Assembly (NCBI RefSeq): GCF_029633865.1
Contig: NC_079230.1
Span: 26,825,163 to 26,889,162, forward strand
Origin: Lampris incognitus
Taxonomy: Eukaryota > Chordata > Actinopteri > Lampriformes > Lampridae
Reading direction: 5' to 3'
Length of the DNA: 64,000 bases
Of this stretch, positions 1 through 13,400 are shown one piece after another (the stretch's first letter is position 1; every line of letters starts with the position of its first letter). The notes beneath the pieces are model-generated. The model had not been told where the DNA came from. It was given only the letters and a program-made list of their open reading frames with translations, and did no database searches. The position numbers and the translations under genes were made by a program.

Positions 1-470
1 AGCTCAGTACAGTATAGTAATAGTGCCATATTAGTACTGTATTAGTATAGTATAATATAGCATAGCTCAGTACAGTATAGTAATAGTATCATATCATATT
101 AGTACTGTATTAGTATAGCATTGTATAGTATAACATAGCATAGCTCAGTACAGTATAGTAATAGTATCATATTAGTACTGTATTAGTATAGCATAGCATA
201 GTATAACATAGCATAGCTCAGTACAGTATAGTAATAGTATTATATTAGTATAGTACAGCATAGCATAGCATAGCTCAGTACAGTATAGCAATACTATCCT
301 ATTAGTATTGTATTAGTATTGCATAATATAGTATAGCTCAGTACTAGCATAGCTCAGTACAGTAGCGTAATAGTATCATATTACTATTGTATTAGTATAG
401 TATAGCAAAGTATAGTATAGTCATAGTATCATAACTGTGTAGTATAGCACATTAAAGTATAGCACAGCAC
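1..470. repeat. AT-rich degenerate tandem repeat (about 56-79 bp period)
   Basis: The phrase AGCTCAGTACAGTATAGTAA or a close variant recurs at about 1, 66, 145, 216, 272 and 352. Each is followed by variants of ATCATATTAGTACTGTATTAG. The array is clipped by the left window edge. Unit length varies because shorter GTATA/GCATA steps expand and contract within each unit. No coding potential is seen. Confidence 0.85.
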
Positions 471-1701
471 AACCTAGTATGCTTGAATCTTCCAGAGTAC
501 AACGATTGCATGCCCCAGTATTTATCAATGTCGAGTACAAGTACTTCAAAACTATCCCTAGGTCCAGTTGTGGTGATATGATATTAAGTCCCTGTCCAAC
601 GCCAGCTGCCGGTGACATATCTGACGTGTTCCACGCTACGAAGGTAGCACGAGGAGACGGACGTCCCTATGAAGTTTGCAGAGAATGGCGTCCAGAAGCC
701 ACAAGTACAAGTTGGTTTTCCTCCTCTCCTGTCTTCACCCCCCCTCTCTCCCCAGCGCCAAACCGCTCCATCTGATACCTCAGCCTCTGTCCAAATGATT
801 CATTCAACCGTCCACCCATTAAAGAAACACTGAAACAAAGAGCCAGCACAACGTAAAACAGCCTATACTTTTCCAACCGCACGCGAGCAACCATGCGTGC
901 ACTTGCACACACACAGACACACACACACACAAAGCGCACGCACACACGCTCGCATACATACACACACACTCAGACAGGGTCATAAAAGTTACACGCACAC
1001 GCACATAAATGCATGACCACAGGACCAAACATAGAAAGATACATCTTTACTTACCAAGGCACACATCCAGTGCACGCGCGCACACACACACACAAACACA
1101 CACGTTCGCCAAATTAAGCACGCTCCCGCTTACTGCTGTCCTGGACCATTCCATCTCCAGCCACACACTCACATGCACTTTTTTCCTGCTCCAGAAGCCC
1201 CAAAGGCAACACCGTTACTGCCACCGTGGGCCCCGGCCAAAGGCCAAACCTGACCAGAGATGACATCATACCTCTGTCTAACCCCCCCTCCCCCTCCAGC
1301 CCTGATCCGTTCCCCTCTGCAGACATCCTCCTCAAACAAAGGACCGCGTTCCAACACGAGCCATCCAACCCTCCGTCTAATGACAGGGTAGGACTGAGCA
1401 GTGCCAGGGGGCAGGAGAGCTGGAGGTACTCTGGTCGGGAACGCTGCCCGTCCAGGATTCCACACGGAAACATGTGGTTCACTCTGAATGGAGCTGGAGA
1501 GGAGCGACAGACACAGGGGGATGGATGGTTGGATGGATGGATCGATGGATGGGCGGCTGGATGGATGGATGGATGGATAGAGGGGGAAGGGGAGAAAGGA
1601 AGGAGACCACAAAGTAAGCCCGTAGCCCAAGGATTTGGATCAGTTGCGGCTATAGGTGGGATTGTATTCTGCTTTCATCATGAAGGCCCCCCCCCTCCTC
1701 C

Positions 1702-1743
<42 letters not shown>

Positions 1744-2156
1744 TCGGATGGCATGGAAGAGCCGATGCATCTCCTTCAGATAGAACATGAGTATGAGGTT
1801 TATGCATGCAATTAAATTCCCTTTGCAAACTTCCTTTTCACCATTATTGAAAACTGGCCCTGTTCAACGCTGCGGATCGGTTTCGGGGAATGCAAATGAC
1901 AGGACCAAGGTTCAGTTTTGACCTTCCAGTTGCACAACACAACAAAAGTAAATGCGATGTGGACAACCATAGCACACATTGAGGGCCATTAGCAGGTTTG
2001 GTAAAAAATTAAAAAGTTCCCTGGCCACAAAAAAAAACAACCCCACAAAACAAATAGAAGACTTTTAATTTGCTCAAATCTGTCTTTGAGTTTGAATAGG
2101 GACATTTTCAGGCCCTGCGTCTTATTGGCAAACCTGGTGAAGCTGCACACTCCAAC
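471..2156. other. Intergenic, microsatellite-rich
   Basis: No gene supported. The stretch holds CA-rich simple sequence at about 901-1105, a degenerate GGAT repeat at about 1527-1580 and a CT run at about 1698-1741. Open frames here arise from the repeats and have no recognisable family. Confidence 0.6.
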
Positions 2157-2225
2157 ATCCATCCATCCTTTATCCAAACCGCTTATATCCTACTCAGGGT
2201 CGCAGGGATGCTGGAGCCACTCCAA
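2157..2225 (-). mobile_element. SINE tail fragment (family A, V-SINE-like)
   Basis: A CATC repeat followed by CCAAACCGCTTATATCCTAC and CAGGGATGCTGGAGCC matches the reverse complement of the 3' end of the SINE family seen in full at 16629-16997. Only the tail is present, as expected for a 5'-truncated copy. Confidence 0.7.
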
Positions 2226-2229
2226 CATG

Positions 2230-2637
2230 GACACTCCGACACATCGACTGATCCCAAGATACGGTGGCCCATAGTGAACAAACAGGACAATCGTTTAGCC
2301 AAACAAAAATCTGAAAAAACCCCAAACTTTTCCAAGATAGAAGCAACTGATAGGATTCGCAAAAGGATTTCCTTCTTAAACGCCTTAATACTTTTTTTCC
2401 CCTCTTTCCTTGGCTCAGGATTCTAAATTAACGAGGCAGATGGAGGCCTGGCCCGGACGAGGATGCGAGTTAGCAGCTATGCTAACGTCGATCTGCGCGA
2501 GCACTCAAGAGAGCGTGGGCTCTGTTTGATATTAGCCACATGTGGGCCCGCCTGCCCGGTGCTATGTTGTAAACCTGTCATTGTTCTGGGTCAGTTCCCT
2601 AAGGATGTCCGTAAACCACCAACCCGCCCCCCCACCC

Positions 2638-2670
<33 letters not shown>

Positions 2671-4588
2671 TTTAAGCATGAGGATTCCTACTCCTCCTCC
2701 TCTTCTTCTTCGGGGACAGGGCCAGGAGCGGACAGCCTGTGTTCCGTCAAGGCGTCCAAAATTCCATGACTTTCCCAGAATTCCCGACTCGCGCCAAGTC
2801 ATATATTCTGTTGTCATCCACAAGGCCCTAATGAAAACCCACGGGGAACACGGAGCATGTGCGTACACGTGCACATCCTTTTTTACACGAGGAGGGGGGG
2901 GGGGAATAGCCTATGCGCGCGCACTCGCGCGCGCACTCGCACGCACGCCATAGCGGACGCTAAATATTCATTAGAGCCGTTTCATTCCATCTCGCCTGTG
3001 GTGCGCCGTGGAATATAGGTTGGACTTATTGAATTAGTCCGCTCTCTGCGCAAACCACTAATAACAGGATATAGTGCATCTAGGCCCATGAAAAAGAGAA
3101 GTATTTAGCGTACTTTCGAGTGCAGAGTGAATCAGCGGCTCACTGGGTCCAAGTCAAACAAACCGCGCCGAATCCAATTCTCCTAAAATTCTCCCAATTC
3201 TCCCGTCCGTAGAGGCGACGCCGGATCATCGCGTCACACCTTTTCACGCCACTTTATCTCTGTTATCCGCCGTACAAAAAAAATAAAAATACAAAAAAAA
3301 TCACTGTTCAATTACATACTCTCTGAATTGCTCACGGTGGTGTCCGGGGTTGGGGTGGGGTGGGGTGGGGGGTGGGGTTCACCCGTTTGTTTTCGTGCAG
3401 TCCCCCTGACCAAGAGGGAATAGCGGCCCCGTGCCAGGAAATATGAATGAGAATCAGCCAACGGGGGTATTAACTGCGTTTTAGAAGAGCTTTGCTTAGT
3501 TTTTAATGGGTGTGTGTGTGGGGGGCGGCGCAGGGGGGGGGCTTAGATAGGCCACAGACTTCTTTTCACAAATGAACGTGTCAAGTATTTAGGTGGCTTA
3601 TAAATCACGCACGCACGCACGCACACACACACACGCACACACCTTTTTTCTCGCCCCCCTTTCCTTTCCTTTCCTTTTCAGCGGGGTTTCGGGGAGCGGT
3701 GTGATTGCTCCCAGCCCTTGGCCCTCCTCTTAGGTGAGGCGGCCTAAGTCAACATTCGCCCCGCTGTTTTAGTGCACCAGATATTTTTTAAGATTATGAC
3801 GGGACCGTAAAACGGAACTGCGCCATATACTTTGATTGACGGCCGAGCCGCGCGCAAACTCAAGACAGCGCTACCGTAATGGTGTGTGTTTAGGATGGGT
3901 AACAATAATGTTTCAGTCGGACACAGTTGGGAAGTTAAAACAAAAACAAAAAACAAAAAACAAAAACAAAAAAAAACCGCTGCGGTTTCTCACTATTTTG
4001 GCTCCGCGTGGCATCCGTAACTGGGAGTCAAACCCGGCTCGCGGGATGTCTGCGCGCACAACCCAAGAAATTCCTCAGCGCTGGAAAAAAAAGAGGCGGC
4101 TACGTATGATCGAGGGAGTTCATTTCATCTTCAACCTTAAGGCCCCCTTTTCCTCTCTGCCGATCCATATCTGGAGAGGAGCCATCGGGTGACGGTATCA
4201 TCTCGCAAAGACTTGAACTCCCCCATTCACCTCCGTTGCAGACGATGCCAGATCACATCCAGTCGGTCTGCAGCCGAGGAGCTGCACCGACTCGGAAGCC
4301 AGAGAAATAAAAGCTTTCAGTGACTTGAAACCACAAGCGTTTTTCTCAGCCCAGTCTGTAGACTGCCAACGTGTTGATGAATGAGGACGTAGCTGAGGAC
4401 ATCCGCAGATTAACCCCAATTTACACTCAATGCGGGTTATTACGCTTAATGACTGGCGTCCCGGTTCCGTACCCTGGCCTTAACCACACTAAACCCAAAC
4501 CTAAACCTAACCACCTCTGCTATACCTACATCAAACCATGTCTGATCTACTAAAGCGGACGACCAGGGTGCTGAGATGTCCCCTACGC
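2230..4588. other. Intergenic
   Basis: No gene supported. It contains a CA repeat (about 2643-2671), an alternating CG/CA tract with Z-DNA-like composition (about 2916-2947), a G-quadruplex-type tract (3346-3377), a G-rich tract at about 3519-3541, a CA/CG tract (3607-3643) and a TTTCC repeat (3656-3678). Confidence 0.6.
3346..3377 (+). other. G-quadruplex-type tract
   Basis: At least five runs of four or more G are separated by one or two T within 32 bases. This fits the usual intramolecular G4 rule. Function is unknown. Confidence 0.7.
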
Positions 4589-5154
4589 CAGTGGTTCTCA
4601 ACCTTTTTGGGGTCCTGGACCCCCTGCGTATTTTTGATCTACCCTGAGGACCCCTCCACCTGATCTTGGGGGAGGGGGGGTTGCAATTTGTAGAAACAGT
4701 AGAAACTGCATTTTCAATTGCATTATAGCATTTATTCACTCTTTGGGGCAAAAATAAGAGCTTTCAGTTGTAACTTAGATATAGTTAACAAAACAGAATT
4801 CTTATGCAGTTACTTTCAGATATATGTAACAAAACAGAATATGTATTCAGTAACTTTCAGATATATGTAACAACCGAATTTTTATGCAGTAACTTTTAAC
4901 AATGCAAACGGGAGCGAGATCTCTTTATTAAAATACAATAAATTACACTTGTGAAACAGATGTAATTAGAGAAAAAAGTCCTGTTACCCTTTATAGTTTA
5001 GGTAGATAAAGGTCTCAGTCACATTTGAGTAAAATAATCCTATTTCTATAAATGTCATATGATCTTTCTTTTAAAGATATTTTATTTTCACGGACCCCTT
5101 GCAATTACACCACGGACCACTAGGGGTCCGCGGACCCCCGGTTGAGAAACACTG
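4589..5154 (+). mobile_element. hAT-type MITE, copy 1
   Basis: The element starts CAGTGGTTCTCAACC and ends in GGTTGAGAAACACTG, giving imperfect terminal inverted repeats of the hAT/Charlie style. There is no transposase. The interior holds a roughly 41-bp tandem unit built on ACTTTCAGATATATGTAAC. It is very similar to the copies at 13865 and 39797, which suggests recent spread. The flanks here do not show a clean 8-bp duplication; the family assignment rests on the third copy, which does. Confidence 0.85.
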
Positions 5155-6426
5155 GTTTACAGAACGAAACGCAGCACAGCAGCACAGCGCAAAGACAAAA
5201 ACACACCCCAAAAACTACAACAACACACACATTCAAACTATCACATCTACCCAAACTAGAAAATAAACAAATAAACCGCTGTCCAAGGGAACGAACGCCA
5301 GCCGGGGTGTGACTGTCGGAACCGCCGGACTGCACGAGTTAGCGGTTAGCTTAGCCCACCGCACTTCCGCGTCCTGTCACACCGCCCTCGGCGTTTCCTC
5401 CTCGGGCACAGCTCCAGGCAGGGGCCGTGGTCCCCGGGCCCACCGGACGGGCTAGCGGTTAGCTTAGCCTGCCCCGCTCTCGCAGCCGTCAAACGAAGAC
5501 AAAACTTAGACGCACACGTGGACAAAGGCACTGCATGGACGGCACTTGGTGAGGCCGCCGCAAACGTGAATTCGGGCAGCGAATGTGTGCACTCACTGGC
5601 ACGGTGAATTAGTTGCATGCAAATAGTTTGTCTGCGAGACTGCAGGTTGTCATGCTGCGTGAACTTCCATGCCCCTTACTTGATTTCGATACGTCGAATT
5701 AGTCCTGCAACATCCAGACAGAAACTTGGGCAGAAATTATATATCTGGTAGGGGTGAAAGGTCAACCGGCGAAAATGGCAAACCCACCAGCAGGTAGAGT
5801 GACTATCTTGGCAGACAGCTGTGGCCGCCTTAGAGAGTTAAAGTTGGGTCCTCTGGATTGTCAAACGACCTTCGTAGCCATGTGGCCGCCCTGCCGTTCC
5901 AACGTGCCACCATTAATCCATCTCCTGCCGTTTCCATGGTCCCATTTCAACGTGTATTTATGTTTACTGTGATTAAGAATAACCTTGCATGTCTCTCTAC
6001 AAACCACACTCCCCCATTAGGGACCATAAGTCTCGAGTTTGAACTTGAAGTCTAGAGTCCAAATCATCATTATAAGTGTCCTTTGGTAAGACATTGGACC
6101 CATTCATTATAAGTCATTCCTGATGAGAGCAGTAGACCAAAGGCTATAAAAACGTTTTACAAAGTACACAAAACCCACGTCTTCTCTCCAAGTCATTAAT
6201 AAATGCCCCCTTTTGACCCCGGAATAAATCATCTCTCTTTGCATCATCTGCCCCTTCGCCGCCGGCGGCCCCGTGCGCTCCGTTTGGTTTCAGGGGACTT
6301 GCATGGAGACGAGCAAAACGACAGGCCGCAGAACAGAGAGGGGAGCTGCAAGTCCCTGCAACTTGGCAGCAGGGATGCAACCGAAAACAAGCTGTAATTA
6401 TCCATCTGGGTTCGCATTTGAATATA

Positions 6427-6457
<31 letters not shown>

Positions 6458-6548
6458 ACGTTTGGGTACAGCAACCCCGGTCAAATCTCCAGAGGGATGC
6501 TCGGGTTCCTCTCGGTCGAGTCTGGATGCTGTTCTCAGTCTTTCCTAA

Positions 6549-6602
<54 letters not shown>

Positions 6603-9600
6603 ATGTAACATTAGCTCACTCCAGACCACACTGTCAGTGGGGCAGTTAGACGTGCCTGCCTGCTGGGATGTTGGCCGATGCCTTTACCCCCCCCCCCTTC
6701 TTCTCCCCCCTACCCCACCAACCCCCTCAGACATTGTTTCTGACTTACACTGTCTGTTTCCCCAGTGTTTGGCCTGCTAATCCAAGAATGCGAGCGGCAC
6801 TCCGGTACATTGTTTTACGAGGTTACGGGAGTATACACGGGTTGTGTAATGCGGACCCCCCGCTTTACACAGGAACGCTGCCCCCCGATAATCAACTGCG
6901 GGACGCTGCCTCTGACAATATTTGACGGAGAACCGAATGCAAGCCTTGCAGCTGCACTACAAGGACCCAATAGGCAAGAATTCTGGATTCTGTTGGGTCA
7001 CCGTCCACTGAAGTCAGTGAACGAATTAGAAAAAAAATATCTTTTTTTGCAAAAAGAAAAGGTATCCATCGCCTATGGGGGAAAAGTTGGTTTATGTTAC
7101 TGAACTAAATGCTATTTATCATTATTCAAAGGAAAGACGCATTTTTTAAACTTTTTTTTTCGTCTTTCTACCCCTTTGAGACTAGTTTCTGACCTCATGG
7201 CTGGTTTACCTAGCTGGATATAACTTGGTTAACAACATCTAGCCTTGAACTTTGGTCATTGTTTCAATTTCCCGTTGACTAAATGACATTTTTAGATAAA
7301 ACTGGATCAGATATTGGGCGGTCGAACATTGATTTCGATATCACGCGTTTGCATTTTTTCCCCACATTTTACGTATATTTGTTTCGTACGTGGCTTGAAA
7401 CGATGGAAACGCGGCAACCCATATTTGCAATCATTTATTTACCCGCAGTAAGTGAAATCTATCAACAACAAAAAAAAATGTAGAAATATTTTCCAACAGA
7501 ATGGACTTCCACCCCCGGCCATTTGAACAGAGCAGATTTGCATGAACCTTAAAGAAATGGTGAGCTCTTGTTCAGTCTACCAAAGACTTCAGTAAAACAG
7601 GAATGACAAGCTAGCACCTGAAGGAGCCCAGGATAAGTGCTCCTTATGACACCACCTTTAAGGCAACAGACACCTTAGCCTTGCATATCTCTGTCTTGGC
7701 CATGGCCCGATTAACCCACTAGGGGGCGCCGGGGCAGAAAGTACTATGGGCCACTACCAATCCGGATATGGGTCCCTCTTAAAGCACCTCTCATTTCAGG
7801 TGATTCCCTAACAAATCTGCATATAATCGAATTACCATAACCCAACTGACACACTGAGAACGTGGGGCCTTCTGGGCCCCTGGGGGTCAGGGCCCCGGGG
7901 CAGGTGCCCTCTTGGGTTAGTAATCCAGCATTGGTCTTGGATAATGGAGTGAGTCGAGGTGAGGCTCGTTGGACCTCCTCAAGCTCTGTTTGTACTCTTT
8001 GCCTTTTTGTGTTTGTTCACCCCCCCCCTCCCGTCTCTCCGCAGGATAAAGAATCGGCTCGTATTTCACGTCGTTTCCCAGTCCCGCCCCCTTCCCCCGA
8101 CGCTTTCTGCCATCTCCCCGACCCCGCGGCCTCCCGTCTGTCTGTCAGCCCCCCCGACTCCCCACGGCAGACAGTTGGAAACCTCGGCTAATTATCGGTT
8201 GCACCAGAATGCAAAAGTCTGACACACGGCTCGGATCGAGGACTCTCCGCCGCCCTTCCGCAAGGGGCTCCAATGGACGGAGATTTGTGCGATAGGTTAA
8301 CGGCGAGGTCAACGGCGAGGTCATAAAACTGGCTGAGGGGGCGACAACGTCAAATTGACGTTGGTTTATAGTTAAGGCTGTGACTCCCATTCAGCGCTCC
8401 ATAGAGAGGGGTCTCCATCCACGTCGTCCACTCAGGGGGGGGGGGGCGAGATGAAGAGGACCAGAGGACACGAGGCCATAAAAAGCGTCTTCGAGATGCT
8501 CATCCTGCCGCAATAAAGTCACATACAGGAGACGAGTGCTACACATGACGTAACGTGAGCTGGTACCACCAGCTCCCGTTACTCAGCACCAGTTCAGAAG
8601 TACGTCCGACCCGGAGCGAGTGAGCCACGCTGTGTCACCGGCTGCACGCCGTTCCCAGCAGCAGCAGCAGCACCGTCTCTCTAGTCTGTTCTGTTCTATC
8701 CGAAGGTGACGCGTCCCCTCAAGAATGTGTTTCTCTTCCTCCCGACGTTCGCTCCAATTTCCCCTCTGGTCGCTTGCTTCGCTCGCACGTTGGAGGAGCT
8801 GTTGTTTGAGGAATCTGGAAAACACCAGCGGGGGAATGAGAGGAATTTCTGCTTCTCGTTTCTCCTCAACCACCCCACACGCCCCCCCTCCCCCCCCACA
8901 CCCCTCGTGCTCTTTACTTTGGATGCCCCGGCGCAGACGGGCTCTTGAGTTTTCTCTTGTTTCTGAATATGGCCCAACAATAACAAGCTCTCATAAACAA
9001 TGGGGCTTGTTGATTGGGGGGTTGAGAGGGAGAGTGGCTGTTACTGGCACAGGCAGATGGTTTTGCTGGCGGCAGGCCTCGCGCGCAGTCCTAAAAATCT
9101 CAAAGTACAGGGCGACGTCGAGGACTGCGAAAGATTTAAAGGGCAGCCCTCAACGTGCACCATCTCCGTAGGAACATAAACACATGCTTTGGTTCTTTCG
9201 AGCTCTATCATTCTTCCAAAAAGACGCCGGTGGACCCGACTCCGAGAGGGGATGCTGGTCTGTGTCAGGAAACCACAAAAGTTTAGAAAAATAACGGCAG
9301 TTTTTGGAGTTTTCGGCCCTCCGCGGAACAGATGGACCCATAAAGCCAGAGTCTGGATCACGTCGACTGGAGTTTTAAACATGAGGACCGCAGAGCTCAG
9401 GGCCGCTCTTTCAACTGCAAAAGCAAAACCCTACGTGCACAAAATGAACCGAGTGTCATGGGTTGCGTTGCTTCAGAACACATTTCAACTTGGTGTCTCA
9501 TTGAGGAAAATGGGGGAGCTTATCTACAGTACGATAAGAACTTGGAAAATTAAACCTCTGGATCTGCTGTTGTTTTTTTTTTCAGTATTAAAGTGAATTA

Positions 9601-10327
9601 CTTGTAATGGTGCCACATGTCTCAGACAGGTTCTGTAACTCGGGGACCAACGAACTGAAGAAAAACAAAACCTCTGCGCAAGATAAATACCAGCCAGTTT
9701 AATGGCTGAATGCACCACTTCAGATATTTCCCTACTGTTCACTGGAGGCGAATCAAAAGCGGTTCTGGAGGTCCTGTGTTTCTCCAAAGCATAAAGATAA
9801 GACGAACAAGCGGTCTTAGACATGCACTGCCCCCGTGTGGCCGTACACAGAACTGTATTCCAAATCACCTGCCCACATACGGGTGATGTATTTCAGTGGG
9901 CTCTGGTTGTGTAAAAACCAAAAACCAAAAAAAAACAAAACAACAATGCTACTCAATCATGCATCCTTTAGAGCCATCTATAAGCAAGTTTTCATCCAAA
10001 ACCAAGCATAAAGCAGCCAATTCCACTAATTAGTCCAATCCTGTTTGGATGAAGGCGCGCCAACAGCTGAAGCGAGTGGGTGTAGCGCAGAGTTGAGATG
10101 AAAATTCACATACACATGGCTCTCCATAGAATAGGGTTGACAACCACTGATTTGTATACTCACAATGGATTCAATGACCTATTTGACATGTCGTTTCCTT
10201 TGCGTCTCATGTCATTCTGTCTATGGGTGGGGTAGACTTCCTAAGGATACCGCATGGAAAAAAAACGGGGGGAAAAAAAAGGCATCTTTTAAGGAAGCCA
10301 ATTTTTTTTTCTCTTAGCGTTTCATTC
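5155..10327. other. Intergenic
   Basis: No gene supported over about 5 kb. There are two CA microsatellites (about 6427-6450 and 6549-6597). A GC-rich patch near 5280-5600 contains the phrase TAGCGGTTAGCTTAGCC twice (about 5340 and 5454). Short AT-rich homeobox-like words (TAATTA) occur near 6395 and 8189 in otherwise complex sequence; these could be conserved non-coding DNA, but this is not testable here. Confidence 0.5.
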
Positions 10328-10333
10328 TTTATT
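10328..10333 (-). terminator. Poly(A) signal for smim20
   Basis: AATAAA on the minus strand, about 140 bases past the smim20 stop codon. It is the first canonical signal downstream and gives a short 3' UTR. Confidence 0.6.
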
Positions 10334-10470
10334 TTAGAATAATGTAAAAATCCAACATTGAAAACAACACATTTCACAGGCTCACTCACTCATCAAACAT
10401 GCATCAAACAAGAGGTTTTCTTTCTCATGGTCTTCATCAGTCGAGCTGTCTTTTGTATCATCTGCCGTCA

Positions 10471-13400
10471 TCACTTGCTTTCAGACTTGAACGGATCGGA
10501 CCAAATCTTCACACCTACGACCGAAAAGCAGAATGTTACCACGGTCAGCAACAGATGACAGCGCAGCTATCCACAGCCCACAGTTTTGGCTTTGGACAAA
10601 ACCTGCAGAGGCAGAGACTCGACTTTGTGACTGGTAACAAATGTAAGGACATCTGAGTTGTCCCAATGAGTGAACATTTTTCTCTATTAAATACAAGCAT
10701 ACATTGGATATTACACTGTCTTATTACCTTCCCGTTGTCCCTTTCTCACCTCTGTTTAGCACTTAATAGGTGTAGGAAGTACAGTGGTGCTCGAAAGTTT
10801 GTGAAGCCTGTAGAATTTTTCTATATTTCTGCATAAATATGACCTAAAGCATCAGATTTTCACACAAGTCCCAAAAGTAAATCAAATCAAATCAATTTTA
10901 TTTGTACAGCCCAATATCACAAAATTGCCTCAGTAAAGTAGATAAAGAGAAGCCAATTAAACAAACGAGACAAAAATATTATACTTGGGTCATTTATTTA
11001 TTGAGGAAAATGATCCAATATTCCATATCTGTGAGTGGCAAGTATGTGAACCTTTGCTTTCAGTACATGGTGTGACCCCCCATGAAACAATAACTGCAAC
11101 TAAACGTTTCTGGTAACTGTTGATCAGTCCTGTACAGCCGCTTGAAGGAATTTTAGCCCATTCCTCCGTACAGAACAGCTTCAACTCTGGGATGTTGGTG
11201 GGTTTCCTCACATGAGCTGTTCGCTTCAGGTCCTTCGATGGGTTAAGGTCAGGACTTTGACTTGGCCTTTCCAAAACGTTAACTTTATTCTTCTGTAACT
11301 ATTCTCTGGTAGAACAACTTGTGTGCTTAGGGTCGCCGTCTTGCTACGTGACCCACGTTCTCTTGAGATTCAGTTCACGGACAGACATCCTGACATTTTC
11401 CGTAAGAATTTGCTGGTATAATTCAGAATTAATTGTTCCATCAATGATGGCAAGTCGTCCTGGCCCAGATGCAGCAAAACAGGCCCAAACCATGATACTA
11501 CCACCACCATGTTTCACAGATGGGATAAGGTTCTTATGTTGTGATGCAGTGTTTTCCTTTCTCCAAACATAACGCTTCTCATTTAAACCAAAAAGTTCTA
11601 CTTTGGTCCACAAAACATTTTTCCACTAGCCTTCTGGCTTGTCCACGTGATCTTTAGCAAACTGCAGACGGGCTGCAGTGTTCTTTTTGGAGAGCAGTGC
11701 AACTCCTTGCAACCCTGCCATGCACACCATTGTTGTTCAGTGTACTCCTGATGGTGGACTCATGAACATTAGGCAATGTGAGAGAGGCCTTTAGTTGCTT
11801 AGAAGTTACCCAGGGTTCCTTTGTGACCCGGCCGACTATTACACGCCTTGCTCTTGGAGTGATCTTTGATGGTCGACCACTCCTGTGGGGGGGGGGTAAC
11901 GTAAAAATGGTCTTGAATTTCCTCCATCTGTACACAATCTGTCTGACTGTGGATTGGTGGAGTCCAAACTCTTTAGAGATGGTTTTGTAACCTTTTCCAG
12001 CCTGAGGAGCATCAACAACGCTTTTTCTGAGGTCCTCAGAAATCTGCGTTGTTCTTGCCATCATACATTTCCACAAACATGTGTTGTGAAGATCAGACTT
12101 TGATAGATCCCTGTTCTTTAAATAAAACAGGGCGCCCACTCACACCTGATTGTCATCCCATTGATTGAAAACACCTGACTCTATTTTCACCTTCCAATTA
12201 ACTGCTAATCCTAGAGGTTCACATACTTTTGCCACTAACAGATATGTAATATTTCCTCAATAAATAGATGACCAAGTATTTTGTCTTGTTTGTTTAATTG
12301 GGTTCTCTTCATCTACTATTAGGACTTGTGTGAAAATCGGATGACGTTTTAGGTCATATTTATGCACAAACATAGACAATTCTAAAGGGTTCACAAGCAT
12401 TCAAGAATCCCTGTGTAAGAGTTGGCTTGAGGACTGTCTTACCTACTGGTTGCACATCAGCTTGATTTATTCCTTCCCGGTTCATCTTTTGGACTTGTTC
12501 TAAAAGAGAAATGTGGAAGTGTGTCTTATACTAAAGAAGAAAAAAAAACAAAGCTTGAGATTGATAAAATTCAGTTGCAATGACATTAAATCTGAGCACA
12601 AGCTCCTTATCATGAATTTTGTTATTTCCTGTCCTGGGCATCTGTCAAATGACAAGGAAGCAGTCTACAAGCCTACAACTACCATCAAGTCAAGTCTAAC
12701 TTTATTTGCATCGCCCTAAATTGCAATTCAATCCCAGAAGTTTGTACAATGACACTACATTCTCTAATATACATTCTCCTTTACTATCTTTGGACACGCG
12801 AGCTCCTGCTCTATGCTGGCCAATGCTTTGAAGGACAGTGACTGAACACTGAAAAAAATACAATTGCATTGAAATATATTTTCTTGTTGGATATCCGTCT
12901 GCAATATTCTGGCTATCTTTTTATCTTTTCCTTTGGAGACTATTGATCCACGGTAGGCGTCCTCGATGAGTGCAAAAGCAATCAAAGACAAATTATATGA
13001 TTATTTGACTCCCCATCAGTTAGTCCGTCCCAACATTAAGGCCATGACACAGTAGCCACAGACTCTGGCGTCATCTCAGACCTCTGTATGGATGTCCTTC
13101 GATTCAACAGTCAAGTCAGGTCAGTTTTGGTTGTATAGCCCAATATCTCAAATTACTAATTTGCCTCAAGGGGCTTTACAGCCATCAGACTGTGCAGCAG
13201 TCTCTCTCAGCACGGGCAGCAAACATCTCCGTTCACTGGGAAGGTGTTGGACCCCAATGGGGCTTAATGAGTATTTATCACTTTCACCAATGTTTACCTA
13301 AATGCAAGTGGCACACGTTTCTTACACGTTTGACATTGTAATAAATAAATGTGGAAATACATGCAATACGTTTTTTTTTATATTCTACATATTTTGCACT

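Noticed and set aside
1-430. CRISPR-like spacing of repeats
   Set aside because: The intervening sequences are themselves repeated, the units vary in length, and the genome is clearly eukaryotic; it is a satellite.
6144-6629. 161-residue open frame on the minus strand
   Set aside because: It is built across two CA microsatellites that read as Cys-Val repeats; no family resemblance.
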